A stretch of DNA of 64,000 bases from Rhizoctonia solani (lineage: Eukaryota > Basidiomycota > Agaricomycetes > Cantharellales > Ceratobasidiaceae). Both the position numbers and the translations under genes were made by a program. The stretch covers positions 1 to 64,000 of the forward strand of contig NC_057373.1 of assembly GCF_016906535.1 (NCBI RefSeq). The letters run 5' to 3'. Below the pieces are notes generated by a model. The model did no database searches, was not told where the DNA came from, and saw only the letters and a list, made by a program, of their open reading frames with translations. Positions 9,927 to 21,619 of the stretch are shown piece after piece; the first letter of the stretch is position 1; the number at the start of each line of letters is the position of its first letter.

Positions 9927-12245
9927 TCAACGCCAGCCCAAGGACCGTTGGCTCGCCTGTTTCGTAGCAACTCGCAGGTCACCCCATACGGCAGGCCTCC
10001 GTTCGCCATCTGTTCGGAGCCAAATGTAGTCCAAGAGCATCACCGCAACGCTGCCTTGTGCTCCTGGGAATTTGAACCTTTCGCTACTCAACATTCGTTG
10101 GCGAATAACCTCGCGGTCGGAACGACTACGAGCCGCGATGCCCCCCTGGAAGGTATGTGTCAATATGGGTGCGTTGCCAAAGAGGCGAGTGTACATACAA
10201 TCATACATTGCAGCATTAAAAATGCATCTGGTGTACGACCGGGCTTGGTCCCATCTAATAACTTCATAAGTTTAGAAAGCGCCCTTTTGACCCTTGGATC
10301 GTCGGCATTGACGTGACAGGCGCCCTAGGGGCACTTGGTTATTATTTGACAAGTTTATACGAATACTCTGGCTCACCATATACAGATAAATGTAAGTAGC
10401 CTGTCTCCAACACTCTTGAACCATAACACGCGCAACCGTCAAGAATGGATCGTTGGATAAACTTGGAGTCACCACAAAGCGACGAAGCATAGTCTCCATT
10501 TCTGTGATCGCCTGTGGATCAGCATACCCTTGTTCGCGCATCATGTTGATACGAGCAAAAGTAATAATGATTACGCCTGGGATGCCATGAAGCCACTGAA
10601 TCCCAGCTTCGCTCGGGAATTGATCCATATGCAGAGTTAAATTTGGATTATAGGTCGTATCATAGTGAAAGATCATCTCTCGCTCCATAGCCACGCTTGA
10701 AAATATGTCGACAAGCGCATAGTGCCGAAGGCTGAGGACCGGTTGTAGCAGCAGAGACTGTAGATGGATAATCTTGTTTGGATGGTCGGAGCACAAGAAT
10801 CGGAATAGTGGTGCAGCCATACGCATAAAATCTAGTGCCTCTGGAACCGAAGTAGTAGTATAATATATGGATGCAATCTACGATTTTTAAGTAAGGCTAT
10901 ATCATGGCAAGAACCGCGTGCCTTACCTCCATAACATTATCCATCGTCTTGAGGGCTTTCGAAAGCTCATGACTTTCCATAGAGCCCGCGTGTAGCATGA
11001 TCTCATTTACCCTCTGACGAACCTGCTCTCTCAACGCTCGAACTGCAGGCTGATAGCTCAAAGTTTGTAGGGACTCGAGGCCCTCGCCCCAAACTGGCTT
11101 CTCTGCTAGACTTCTGAGTATTTTAGCCAAAGTCGTAAGCGTCCAGCGGGACTCGTCAGAGTCACCGAATTGCTTGAAAATGAGATCGCGTGCTCCAAGA
11201 GCGGCTTTCTTTGGTTCGAATGCGGTTCGGGTGACCCAGGCAGCATCTTGGATCGAAATGAATTTCATTTCGAAAATGGACGAATATCAAAAACTTACAA
11301 CTTTCCAAAATAAAGGGCAAGGTATTTCCCTCTGCGTTTATACCCAGCTTCATGGTACCACAAATGATCTGCTTGACGGTTTCATCTTCTTCCTTATCAT
11401 CGTCATCATCTCCGTCCGGCAGGACCACGCCTACATTGATCGTGGGCTGATGGGGAGGGCAAGTTGGGAGGTGTGTTGGAGGATAGCCGACCGAAGTTGG
11501 TGGGTCATGGGAAGCAGAGTTAGCCGTCTGGTCAGAAAGACTAAAAAGGGCATTGAATAGGCTTGCTTGGCCAGCAGTTAATGACCGAGCAGCTTGATCG
11601 TTCTGAGAATCGGACGACTCGAAGAACTCTGAGGAAGTTGTTGTATCCAAAGATTGAAAAGGCTGGTGTTGGAGTGTGCTTGACGAAGGATCCGGCTGGG
11701 CGAGTAGGGGAAGAGAAGGATCCAAGTTCCACCAATCTTCCAGAGCCTGGCTTGTAGGGAGAGACGAGGAGATAGTGGGATCTAAGTCGAAGGGAGAGTT
11801 GAATAGATCCGGGGATGTGTCACTTGTAGATGACCACTCATGAGAAGATGCTCGAGTGCTGGGCCCCGCTCCAGGGGTTTCGCCCTCGAGTAGCACATGG
11901 TTCGAAACGTCGCGTCTGGCTGAGCTCGTGTGGGAGCGTCCGCGTTTAGCCGTGCGAGATGTTTTTACTGGTGGTGGAAGCAAATCCGCTGACATGGAAT
12001 AAGCAGGCTGAGTCCAGTTTTTCACAACATTCCCACCGCTAGTCGCCCCTAAGTAGCTGTATCCTGTGCATTGTATACCCGAGTGCTGACAACGTTGGCA
12101 GAACGGTTTGGTCTCGTCGCATTTTTTGCGTCTACAAAGAGCGCCTGATCAGCACAATATTGATCGAATGATACAAGCCGAACAAAGCGTACCTGGATTT
12201 ACACGTCAAACAACCACTTCGCGATCGAATCTGGCCGGGGGGCAT
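9927..12245 (-). CDS. Zn(II)2Cys6 fungal transcription factor (TF1)
   Basis: Starts MPPGQIRSRSG and opens with a complete binuclear zinc cluster split by an intron after CLTCKSR: Cys-x2-Cys-x6-Cys-x6-Cys-x2-Cys-x6-Cys (RKKCDETKPFCQRC... QC). A Ser/Pro-rich linker follows with an acidic DDDDDKEEDE stretch and the family motif TAGQASLFNALFSL. Then comes a helical fungal-specific regulatory domain with conserved landmarks FEP, WLHGIPG, VMVQECWRQ, YIYLYM, KLLDGTKPGRTPDAF and a final WGDLR. All exons join in frame, so this copy looks intact. It lies upstream of TPR-CHAT1's 3' end on the same strand, with about 1.2 kb between them. It belongs to a five-member family in this window. Targets are unknown. 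Confidence 0.9.
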
Positions 12246-13453
12246 GAGTTATATCGTGGAAGCTTGCACGATGAGGTTTAGCGAATCGATCATCGAGCCT
12301 CTGGACAATTATTATATACGATTTCCATCATATGGCGACAAGCAGTCTGTTGCAAGTCGATCACGTGTTGATTTGAAAGCTTGCCGCGATGCTCAAGCTC
12401 ACCGCCACGATCATACAGTAACCTCCGCGCGGCTGACCTTCTTCAGCCACAAAAATAATCAACTCCCAACTGGTGAATATTCCATTCCACGATATGCGCC
12501 ATGCCTACTCTCAGTGAAAGCATTCGAACGATACTTCCATTCAAGTTTCTCTGTGACTTTTATACCTAGAAATAATACATCCATGCAAACTTGTCATACA
12601 GATCAGGTCATCATGGTGGGCCTGTATTGGAAACGCTGGCCAAAGGCTGTCCCTTCATCTACTGTCCACTGCGGCATCAGATACATGACTGCAATTGCTC
12701 GGTGGCCGTAGGGCGCTAATACATCAGCAGCAATGAACAGTTTGGTATCTAAGCATGGAGACCAATTGATGTAAATGACCGAGCAAAGACTGGGAATCAT
12801 TGAGAAGCCCAGACACACGCGCCAACTTCCATCTCTCGAGGAATGCTGAGTAAACCTCCGCTATCGGGGCCCGTCGTTTAAGTGTTCCGCGCATGCACCG
12901 CTAAATTCCGTTGGCCAAGCATGATCGGTGCAGGTCCAAATTTCTCCGCCTTGCTATATTTATTTAATTTATCTCGGAAAGACAGAAAGAACGACCCTCC
13001 ATGACTTTGGATGACGGGTCGACCGCTGAATCAGAGAACCGGTATAGGCTCTAAACTGCATGAGCCGGCACCACCGCCATCACTCCGCGACTCCCAATGA
13101 GGTTCTCCTAATAACTGGCTTGATAGCAGTGGGACGAAATAATGCAAGGATAAGTACTCGATTGTGAGTAACAAGTGAGGTCTCATATCAGGCCATGCGC
13201 AACAGTAATAACGACCAAAAGTTGATACTTAAGCTCTAATACTTCAGGATGATACAATCGAGAACAAAGAACTGATCATATAGACACATATACGGGATCC
13301 TATTTATAGGTCAATCGTCGATCCAAAATACAGTTAAGGATTCTACACAAAACACGGATAAATACAGAGGTAGCAAGGTAACGATACCCGCACGGAAAGT
13401 CGTATGACTACGTGCTCGATGAAGTAGAATATGTTAATGATGGTTTCACCTGG
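12246..13453. other. Intergenic between TF1 and TPR-CHAT1
   Basis: About 1.2 kb. Open frames such as 12244-12711 plus show no family resemblance. It should hold the TF1 promoter and the TPR-CHAT1 3' region. Confidence 0.45.
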
Positions 13454-16400
13454 CTACGACCCTATATGGATATATGACGCCCATCGCGCAATGTTCCTCT
13501 CTCCCACCTTCTCTCGCAGTACCGCCACAGCATTGTGCAACGCCCTCCCTGCCTGTCCATTTCCTATATCCCCATCCTTCATTAGCTGCCCATACACCGC
13601 ATCTGCCACAACTGGTGCGTCTTCGTCCACCACAGACCACTTCGTCGCTATCACACTCCGATACCCCGCCATCAGCATCCCCGACGCAAGGTGGATTGCT
13701 TCGTCCGGCAGCTTCTCGTCCCCTGTCGCCGTTTGGCAGGCCGATAGGAACGCCAGTCCCTTGTTCCTGAAAGATCGTTGGTTGATTGCAGCAAGGTCCA
13801 GCCTCCCGTCATGCAGGAAGAACCCGCTCTTGGTCGGGTCGGTCACGTTCTGATGAGCATGGCAAGCAAGATGTACCCAGTCGTGCTCCTCCATCGCATC
13901 AAGTACAGCCGCCGCAGTCGCTTTGCTGCCGGTGAGCTGCGAGTACTCGGCTCGATCCTGCGTATGAGTCCTGATAGATGCGAGTTCCCTGGCTGTGCCT
14001 GGTAGCTGGCTGTAGCCAGCCGTAGCCATTTGTCCAACAGCAAGCACACGAGGAGCTCGATTCGCCACGGTTGGCCCAGAAGCGAGCAGAGCAGTAAGCG
14101 TCGGGGTATAGGACGATACAACGTAATCGAACACTCTTGATCGGGGCTGGTCATAGTCGCCAGCTGCGTGTAGCGGCAAGAAGGAAAGTGCGCCGGTGGG
14201 GCACCATGTGATATGTGGGAGTGGGTCGGTGGTATGGTCGGCCTACAAAATTAGAGTTAACGTTAATGCATCGTTGACGTCTGGCCGAACATACCAGATA
14301 TCCCAGGTGTGCAAGCACTGGTTTGACTACGTCATTCCAGAGATCTGCAAGTACCGATCCGATGTCTGGGTCGGGCTCTCGTACTCGGCCGCCCTTGGGC
14401 TTGAACCCACGCTCTCGAAGTGACTTGTTGCACAGCAGTTGTTCTATCTCTGACCAGCCATGCTGTGCTTTAGATTGCGTGTAATTAGGGAGAGAGACGT
14501 GGCCGATATGATCTTGTCCGGGCATAATCACTAGCGCATCACAGTCGTTCTGGTGACAATTAATCACAACTACAGGTCCATGCCGAGCGGCCCGTGTCAA
14601 ACCGGCAGCTTTTGTGGGTTGCAGAAAATCCTCAAAGCCGGGCAACGCGCGTGCCTGTGTCAACAAACCACTATATTCCCTCGCTAGACGGTGTCGATGC
14701 TCTGGAGGGTATACGACCGATTCCGAAGTAGGATAGCCGGAATCCGCATGATGGAGCTGTTTGGAAACCTTCTGAAGCCGAGTGGCAAGTACTGGATCGG
14801 ATGCTTCAAGGTTGTCGAGAGGGGACCGAAGCAGAAGAGCCTGACTCCAAACAATACACCGGCCATGTTCCAGCCACTCGAGGCTCGTACTATACTCTGA
14901 TGACCGAATAGCAGCAGCGCCCGCTCTTATGGCCAGGTTCTCGGTTAGAATCAAATCTTGATAACGCTGAGTGGTGGTGGCGCCTAGCCAAATGAAGTGA
15001 GGGAGGAGGTTCATGGCAGCACAGAAAGCCTCAGTGGGGCAGAGGTAAGCGTGCTGGGATGAAAGGTTCGCCCATTGAAAGGCATTATCGAACACCTTAC
15101 GTGGTACCGCGGTTGATAGCTTGGAGGACTGGCGAAAGGAAGTCAGGCAAGCGTCAAGCTGTGATGGATCGCCTGTATGCTGATATTGGTCGAGATTGGA
15201 TATAGCCATTTGGTAGTGTCGCCAAGGCAAATCTGGGTGGCTGTTGGGGGTGAGCTCGAGTGCACGAGACCTGTGTTCGAGCGCTTTCTCCAAGTCGGCA
15301 ACGTCTCCCGTCCGTTGATATCGATCGGTGTATGACACCCCTAGATTGGCATGGCGGTCTGGCAGGTCTGGGTGGCCGTCGGGGGTGAGCTCGAGTGCAC
15401 GAGAGTCGCATTCGAGCGCTTTCTCCAAGTCGGCAACGTCTCCCGTCCGTTGATATTGATTACCGTATGACACTCCTAGATCAGCATGGCGGTCTGGCAG
15501 GTCTGGGTGGCCGTCGGGGGTGAGCTCGAGTGCACGAGAGTCGCATTCGAGCGCTTTCTCCAAATCGGCAACGTCTCCCGTCCGTTGATATCGGTCGGTG
15601 TATGACACCCCTAGATTGGCATGGCGGCGTGGCAGGTCTGGGTGGCCGTCGGGGGTGAGCTCGAGTGCACGAGAGTAGCATTCGAGCGCTTTCTCCAAGT
15701 CGGCAACGTCTCCTGTCCGTCGATATCGATTACGTATGACACTCCTAGATCAGCATGGCGGTCTGGCAGGTCTGGGTGGCCGTCGGGGGTGAGCTCGAGT
15801 GCACGAGAGTCGCATTCGAGCGCTTTCTCCAAGTCGGCAGCGTCTCCCGTCCGTTGATATTGATTACCGTATGACACCCCTAGATTGGCATGGCGGTCTG
15901 GCAGGTCTGGGTGGCCGTCGGGGGTGAGCTCGAGTGCACGAGAGTCGCATTCGAGCGCTTTCTCCAAATCGGCAACGTCTCCCGTCCGTTGATATCGATC
16001 GGTGTATGACACCCCTAGATTGGCATGGCGGCGTGGCAGGTCTGGGTGGCCGTCGGGGGTGAGCTCGAGTGCACGAGAGTAGCATTCGAGCGCTTTCTCC
16101 AAATCGGCAACGTCTCCCGTCCGTCGATATCGATCGGTGTATGACACCCCTAGATTGGCATGGCGGCGTGGCAGGTCTGGGTGGCCGTCGGGGGTGAGCT
16201 CGAGTGCACGAGAGTCGCATTCGAGCGCTTTCTCCAAGTCGGCAACGTCTCCCGTCCGTTGATATCGGTCGGTGTATGACACCCCTAGATTGGCATGGCG
16301 GCGTGGCAGGTCTGGGTGGCCGTCGGGGGTGAGCTCGAGTGCACGAGACCTGTGTTCGAGCGCTTTCTCCAAGTCGGCAACGTCTCCTGTCCGTCGATAT

Positions 16401-16597
16401 CGATTACCGTATGACACTCCTAGATCAGCATGGCGGTCTGGCAGGTCTGGGTGGCCGTCGGGGGTGCGCTCGAGTGCACGAGAGTAACATTTGATCGCTT
16501 CCTCAATGTCGCCCAAGTTACCTGAGCGTCGAAATCGATCTAAATGGAAATATCCTCGTTCACACAAATTGTCATAACCTACACCATCATGCGTCAC
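13454..16597 (-). CDS. TPR-CHAT protein 1: 45-residue TPR array fused to a caspase-like CHAT domain
   Basis: The N-terminal part has about ten near-identical 45-residue TPR units (consensus DLEKALEC.SRALELTPDG, then HPDLP.RHA.LGVSY). A helical linker follows (LTSFRQSSKLS, LPHFIWLGATT, LEWLEHGRCIVW), then the CHAT domain. A 52-bp intron (14243-14294) splits the CHAT region. CHAT family chemistry is a His-Cys dyad; the candidates are His in VHLACHAHQN and Cys in LAFLSACQTATGD, both present. One base is missing in a CC near 15732 relative to sibling repeats, shifting the frame inside unit 6; it may be a consensus error. The 5' end is uncertain: 16597 is a GTG, and the equivalent of the paralog's ATG is absent, so either an upstream exon exists or the start is lost. 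The role as a sensor-protease is inferred from domain pairing. Confidence 0.85.
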
Positions 16598-17880
16598 TAA
16601 ACAGAGAGTGGGTTTCTTGGTTGACTGTCACCCACTCAAGTCGTTTATTTGACTGGTATCGACTTTTTTTATTCTCTTTGACAAATTTTTACGTCCCCTG
16701 ATGTGACTTGCGATATTTCTCATGGTTTTCCTGGTTCTGGTATACAGTTCTTTGATCAGCATGGCTACGGGGTTACTGGTCAACGCAGATATCGACTCAC
16801 ACTTGGGGTGTAGATACTTATCCCTCGTTTATCTGGATCAATGAGATCCAAGGAACAATCAATCAACTTGACCTATGCCTGACCAGTGCAATTTCCGCGT
16901 CTTGACAACACAGTCCGCAATGACCCTTGTGTGAACGGCCGGTATGAAAAAGCACCTGGAACTATGTCTATTGCTGGTATATTGCTAGTAGATACTGGCG
17001 GTTGTTTCAATACGTTGTTGTATTCAATGCTTTGTTGACCCCGTCGAGTGCTGCGATTACTGGGCCCACTGGCGTCCCGTGCCTTGTTTATCAACTTTGG
17101 AGAAAATACTGTATCAGACACCATCACGGCCTCACCTCCTGTGGCCGTCAGCCAGGAGTTCCATATTTGCATTCTGGTCGCCTCATGGTCATGTCGATAG
17201 CATGCGCTATACGTCGAGTTGATCGGCTATGCACAGACATTCGCCTGGAATGGAGGAGCACCACGCGTCACGTGTACCGATTTATATTACGTTCTCTGCC
17301 ACAAGCGGCCAACCTCTGCCAAATCTCACCTTTAGGATTGTTGTTGCAGCTCGCGCAAATGCTTGCCTGTATGTTAAAACATTGAATATGGATGGATGAC
17401 TTTTATCCAATCACATAAAGGCCGCTCTCGCTCGTCGAAACAGTTGCGCGCCGTGTGATGGGCGTTTTGATTGCAGAGCCTCGAACTGAATACACCACAG
17501 CTTTTGAATCCAAACATGACCTTGACCGCCAAATCTACCCACAGAGCTCTTATGGCAATAGTGTTGCGTCTGAGGCCGAGCGTGGGCGATTTGCACTCGG
17601 CTCGCCTCGCGGAATAAGGTTCACAAGCTGGGATCAGGTGGGGTCAATTCAGGGCAACGGTGTGATGATTGAGGGTCTGGCTTGGTCTTTTGCTTACCTG
17701 ATGTATGCCATAGATAGACAGTATTGGCATGAGTAAACACTTGCCAACAGGTGTAGTTGCATGGAGTTTGTTTGAGTGCGGATATAGCTAAGGAAAGGAA
17801 TAAATGCGCCATTTTTTTTTTTGCTCTGTCTCCAAGAATTGAGTTTGGGGAACGGTTGGTGTTGTTGAATTAAATATACT
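16598..17880. other. Upstream region of TPR-CHAT1, partly shared with TPR-CHAT2
   Basis: No gene called. About 16600-17020 is weakly but clearly similar to 55070-55430 upstream of TPR-CHAT2. Shared blocks include GTCCCCTGA, CTATGCCTGACC/CTACGCCTGACC and a TTGCGTCTT-like block. The duplication therefore included 5' flanking DNA, or a poorly conserved first exon. The rest (17020-17880) shows only short uninformative frames. Confidence 0.5.
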
Positions 17881-18129
17881 ATTGGTACTTAATCATCTTT
17901 TTTGTCTTAGATGCTGCAAATTCAACAAGATCGGCCCCCGCTGCCTGTTGCACGTTCAACATTATTGGCTTGTCAAGCTGCCCAGGCCCAGAGCTCCGGA
18001 TATCTGCAAATCGTTACTGCAGGCGTCAATCTGCGCCGTGCATCCAATGCATCCAGCCCAGGCCCGCAGCCTCTGTCCTTGTAAGTACAGTTCAATAGGA
18101 TTAATTTCAATGTATATATGCCTGAAACC

Positions 18130-18651
18130 CGGCAGAACTTCTGGTACATCAGAGACGGTCAGCTGGGACAATGGGCCAAGCCCCTTCAAGGTTGAAAAGC
18201 GCAACCAACAAATTGTGCAGGAAGAGTACCAGCGCTACCTTGATGAGCCCTTTGTTGGCCAAGAGACAATGGGTAGCTTGGACCTGGTAGAGTACTGGAT
18301 TGTAAGTACTAGACTCTTCAAATCATTGCTGTAGTGCTTATTATTTATTGGCAGAATCATCAGTATACATACCCAATACTGTACCAGATGGCGATGAATG
18401 TCCTCCCTGCGCAAGCCTTGTCTGTATTATCTGAACAAGTATTCTTGTTGAGCAAGTTGACTGTAACTGCTCAGAGAACTTGCCTCTCTGCTCCAAACGT
18501 TGAATATATGCAAGTTTTGAAGCACACGTTGCGTTGGCGCCGCAGAGACCATCTGGACGGTGTTACAGAGACTGGGATTGAGATCAAGCCCAATGGTCTT
18601 GATTTTGTCTCTCATCTGTTTGAGAGCGTGACTTGCAAGGATGGAGAGTAG
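18130..18651 (+). mobile_element. hAT transposase remnant (C-terminal dimerisation region)
   Basis: Two plus-strand pieces joined by a clean intron (ATT|GTAAGT at 18304 to GGCAG near 18354) read EEYQRYLDEPFVG, then DLVEYWI, then NHQYTYPILYQMAMNVL, a serine/glutamate segment and VLKHTLRW. This is the 'YW ... YPxLxxMAxxxLxxxA...SxxSExxFS...' block of hAT-family dimerisation domains. The usual SERVFS core is altered (SEQVFLLS). No N-terminal zinc finger or catalytic core is visible upstream, so it is a fragment ending at the stop near 18651. Confidence 0.7.
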
Positions 18652-19232
18652 TCGGAAGTCATTGATTCCATGTACATACTAACTTAAACCTCATTATCAT
18701 TTCATGTACCGTACATGCACTGTACCAAACCAGGCTGAATATATGTATAACCCAACGGAATGGACCCATCACACAAGCCAGGGCACAAATTGCTTAGTCA
18801 TCACACCAAGTAACCACAAGCCTGCTTACTCTAGCACAAGCAAGTTGGCTTGGCTTGGCTCAACTTGGCTCATACGCAACACTATATGGCAATGCTCATC
18901 ACCCAGACGCAGCATTTTTTATGTACAGCTATAGAAATCATTGCGCAACCAACGTGTTGCAAGGCTGTTCCAATCAAGGTTTTGGCGTCCACCAGCACTG
19001 TACAAGGTTATAATGCTGAAAATCAGTGAGTGTGTTTAAGTGAGAATTGAGCTGAAATCAAGGTCAATACATACTGATTTTAGGTATCAATTCTTCCATA
19101 GTCTGATTCATGCTGAGGGAGGCATACTAACATTGTAATTTTCAGGCCATATCCTACTGAAAAAAGGAATCTTTTACTGATGTACTGATTTTCAGGATCT
19201 TATCACACCACAGTGCAGCAGGTGTGTCTGGT

Positions 19233-19668
19233 TGTCATGACCCATGCCTTTGCTGGCATGTCTCCTGACCAAGCCACCTACTAATAGGATATTCCACAGT
19301 CTTTAGAAGGCCGCATATACTCACATATATGCAGTCAGAACTGTCATTACTCTAAGGGCTCATGACTTAGAGACTGACAGTCCACCAGGGTCACATGACC
19401 TCCCCCCCTCCAGTCCTTTATCAAATACTATACTAAACTACTACGGATTTGAGGTGGGGGGGGGGATGACATAATCCCTTCTATAATAATATATTATTCA
19501 GACCTTGCCTGCAGGCATTAACATTGGCCCGCGGCTAGGGGGGCGGGGGGAGTGCAACGTCCCCCAGCAATATATATTATTCATATATCACTGTGCATCA
19601 CATATACTATATATATCTTTGACAGTGGATATATATGGTAATAACCTTTCCAGATATAGGTTATGACA
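19233..19668. mobile_element. Solo LTR with 5-bp target-site duplication
   Basis: A 436-bp element begins TGTCATGAC and ends GTTATGACA (imperfect inverted termini, TG...CA). It is flanked on both sides by the same five bases, CTGGT (19228-19232 and 19669-19673). A TATA-like AT-rich region and opposed C-run (about 19395) and G-run (about 19455 and 19538) tracts lie inside. No internal retrotransposon sequence is present, so the element was reduced to a single LTR by recombination. The termini resemble those of Gypsy-type LTRs, but superfamily is inference. Confidence 0.85.
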
Positions 19669-19673
19669 CTGGT

Positions 19674-20459
19674 GCTTCATGTCCATCCCTTGATAACAAC
19701 ATACCCTTCCAATCTTGTTTGCTTATTGAAGTAAAACAATGTACTTCAGTTGGGTTGGTGCTTACATACCTGGAAACTCAAATGACGGTGGGAGCCTAAA
19801 CTTGTGGCCTCTGCACCTCAGCCAGGAAGCTCCAAGGAACGTTCAGATTGACGCGCACACTTTACATCTTGAGTTGGGGAAATTTCACAAGATTTGCTCC
19901 ACTGTTTGTTGAGCCAAATTCATCCTAACCAGTGGTTTGATGTACTGGGCGCGTTTGGAAACCAGCAGAGTATGTATACATAGGCCATCCCCCCTTTGTA
20001 AATTGTCTATTGGACTGACCAATGTATGCACGTAACAAGACGTGCGCAATCTACAGATTCAAATGTAATATGATGTGAATTCTTTTTACTTGTAGTTTGT
20101 GCATATAAGTGCATCCCTCCCAGGCATTCAGAATTTCTAGACCCAAATAAAAGTCACGGTCCTCAAAGGCATCAAGGCATTCCGAGTTTTCTATTTCGTT
20201 TCATGCTCTTTTTTTAAAATAGACACAATTTTCCACTCTTCAAGGCTTCCAGGTACTAAGCCCCCCACAGCACCTCTGTAATTGAGAAAGTCTGAATTTC
20301 TCACTCAATACATTGCACCCGGCAACCACGCGCGACAGCCAGCCTTGACTGTTCCCTGACTCATTTCACGTGACTTGGCACAGCCATGACGCATTGACCC
20401 CCGCTCCCCTGACGATCACAATGTATTGCTAGCTTATCATCTACAACCACGATCCTCCG
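19674..20459. other. Intergenic upstream of VPS20
   Basis: No gene seen. It should contain the VPS20 promoter; a CACGTG-type E-box core (TTTCACGTGACTT) lies near 20365. Confidence 0.4.
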
Positions 20460-21415
20460 ATGGGTGGTAAACAATCGGTTCCCAAGATATCCGCCCAGGA
20501 TAGGGCTATTGTTGAGTATGCTTGTGATTTATCCAGGTTCGGATCTAGTGCTCTTACGTCCTCTTTAGCTTGAAGAACCAACGGGATGAAGTCAAGCGGT
20601 ACCGTAAACGAGCAAGTGGGCTTTATTGTCGGGATTCAATGTATCGTAACCTCTTGTTTTAGATTCAAGTTATATTGGACCGAGAACAGGCAATCGCCAA
20701 AGAAGCTCTCGCGAATGGAAACAAACGAGTTGCACTCATCGCATTACGAAGGAGAAAGTACCAAGAAAGTATGCTGCAGAAAACCGACGGGCAACTAGAA
20801 ACGTTGGAGAATCTGGTAAATGCCTGATGAGTAAACAGTGAATCCAGGGACTCCAATCTGATGTCGCGTGACAGGTGTCGTCAATCGAGTTCGCCCTGGT
20901 CGAAAAGGACATTATATTCGGCCTGCAACAAGGGAACCAAGTGCTCAAAACCCTTCATGCGGAAATGAGTCTCGAGGATGTAGAGAAGTTAATGGAGGAA
21001 ACGGCCGAGGCTGTAGCGTACCAAAACGTATGTCCCACGGTTTCTCCCGACCCTCGTACGGTTAATTAATTAGGTCCACGTGGGTAGGAAATCGATCAAA
21101 TGTTGACGAGTCGGATGACTGTGGATGAGGAAGAAGCCGTTCAGAGGGAGTTGGAGCAGTTGCAGGCTGAGGCCTTGGGAATTGCGGTAAGTTGCGTCTG
21201 ACCTACGTTGTGTTTTTTTTCTTGATTAAATGGGTTCTAGCCAATACACGAACCTTCACCTGCCGAGCCGGTCAAACTTCCGTCTGTGCCTACGACAGGT
21301 AATGCAATTCGAGTACTCCGCCGACTTTAACTAGATACTCATAGTTTATTACCCAGAGCCAGCGCGCGAAGAACCAGCCAAAGAAGCCGAACAGCGAGTG
21401 GCACTTGCTGCATGA
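20460..21415 (+). CDS. VPS20: ESCRT-III subunit Vps20/CHMP6
   Basis: Starts MGGKQSVPKISAQDRAI, the conserved N-terminus with Gly2 as the myristoylation site. The basic helical Snf7 core follows (LNLKNQRDEVKRYRKR, ILDREQAIAKEAL, RALIALRRRK-like, SSIEFALVEKDIIFGLQQG). The acidic C-terminal helices include VEKLMEETAEAVAYQNEID. The spliced protein is about 205-210 residues, the normal size. Vps20 nucleates Snf7 polymers on endosomes downstream of ESCRT-II. There are six or seven short exons. The second intron has a GCAAGT donor after RYRKR, a GC-AG intron. Diverges from nothing nearby; housekeeping. Confidence 0.92.
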
Positions 21416-21619
21416 ACAGGGGATTCTTTTTGCATAGTTGTATTTCTAGACATACCCATTGGGACATTAGATTAATCTACACGCTGTTATTGATCGACTG
21501 GGTGCGCAATCCGACAATAACTATCCCCCAAAATATCGCGAGCTCTCTCCAGTGCTAAGACCACTCGACTCGCGTCGAACCGAATTACATTAATCCTACA
21601 CATAAATACACGATCCCAT

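Noticed and set aside
13431..13853. Plus-strand frame opposite the CHAT exon, and its twin at 51113-51475
   Set aside because: It is antisense to a strongly conserved coding exon and shows no independent motif.
15720..15740. Programmed ribosomal frameshifting in the TPR-CHAT genes
   Set aside because: The two sites have different sequences, there is no slippery heptamer with downstream structure, and similar indels occur in unrelated genes.
15154..16220. Arg/Pro-rich frames such as 15864-16220 minus (118 codons) and similar ones at 52920-53978
   Set aside because: They are out-of-frame readings of the TPR repeats, which repeat because the 135-bp unit is a multiple of three.
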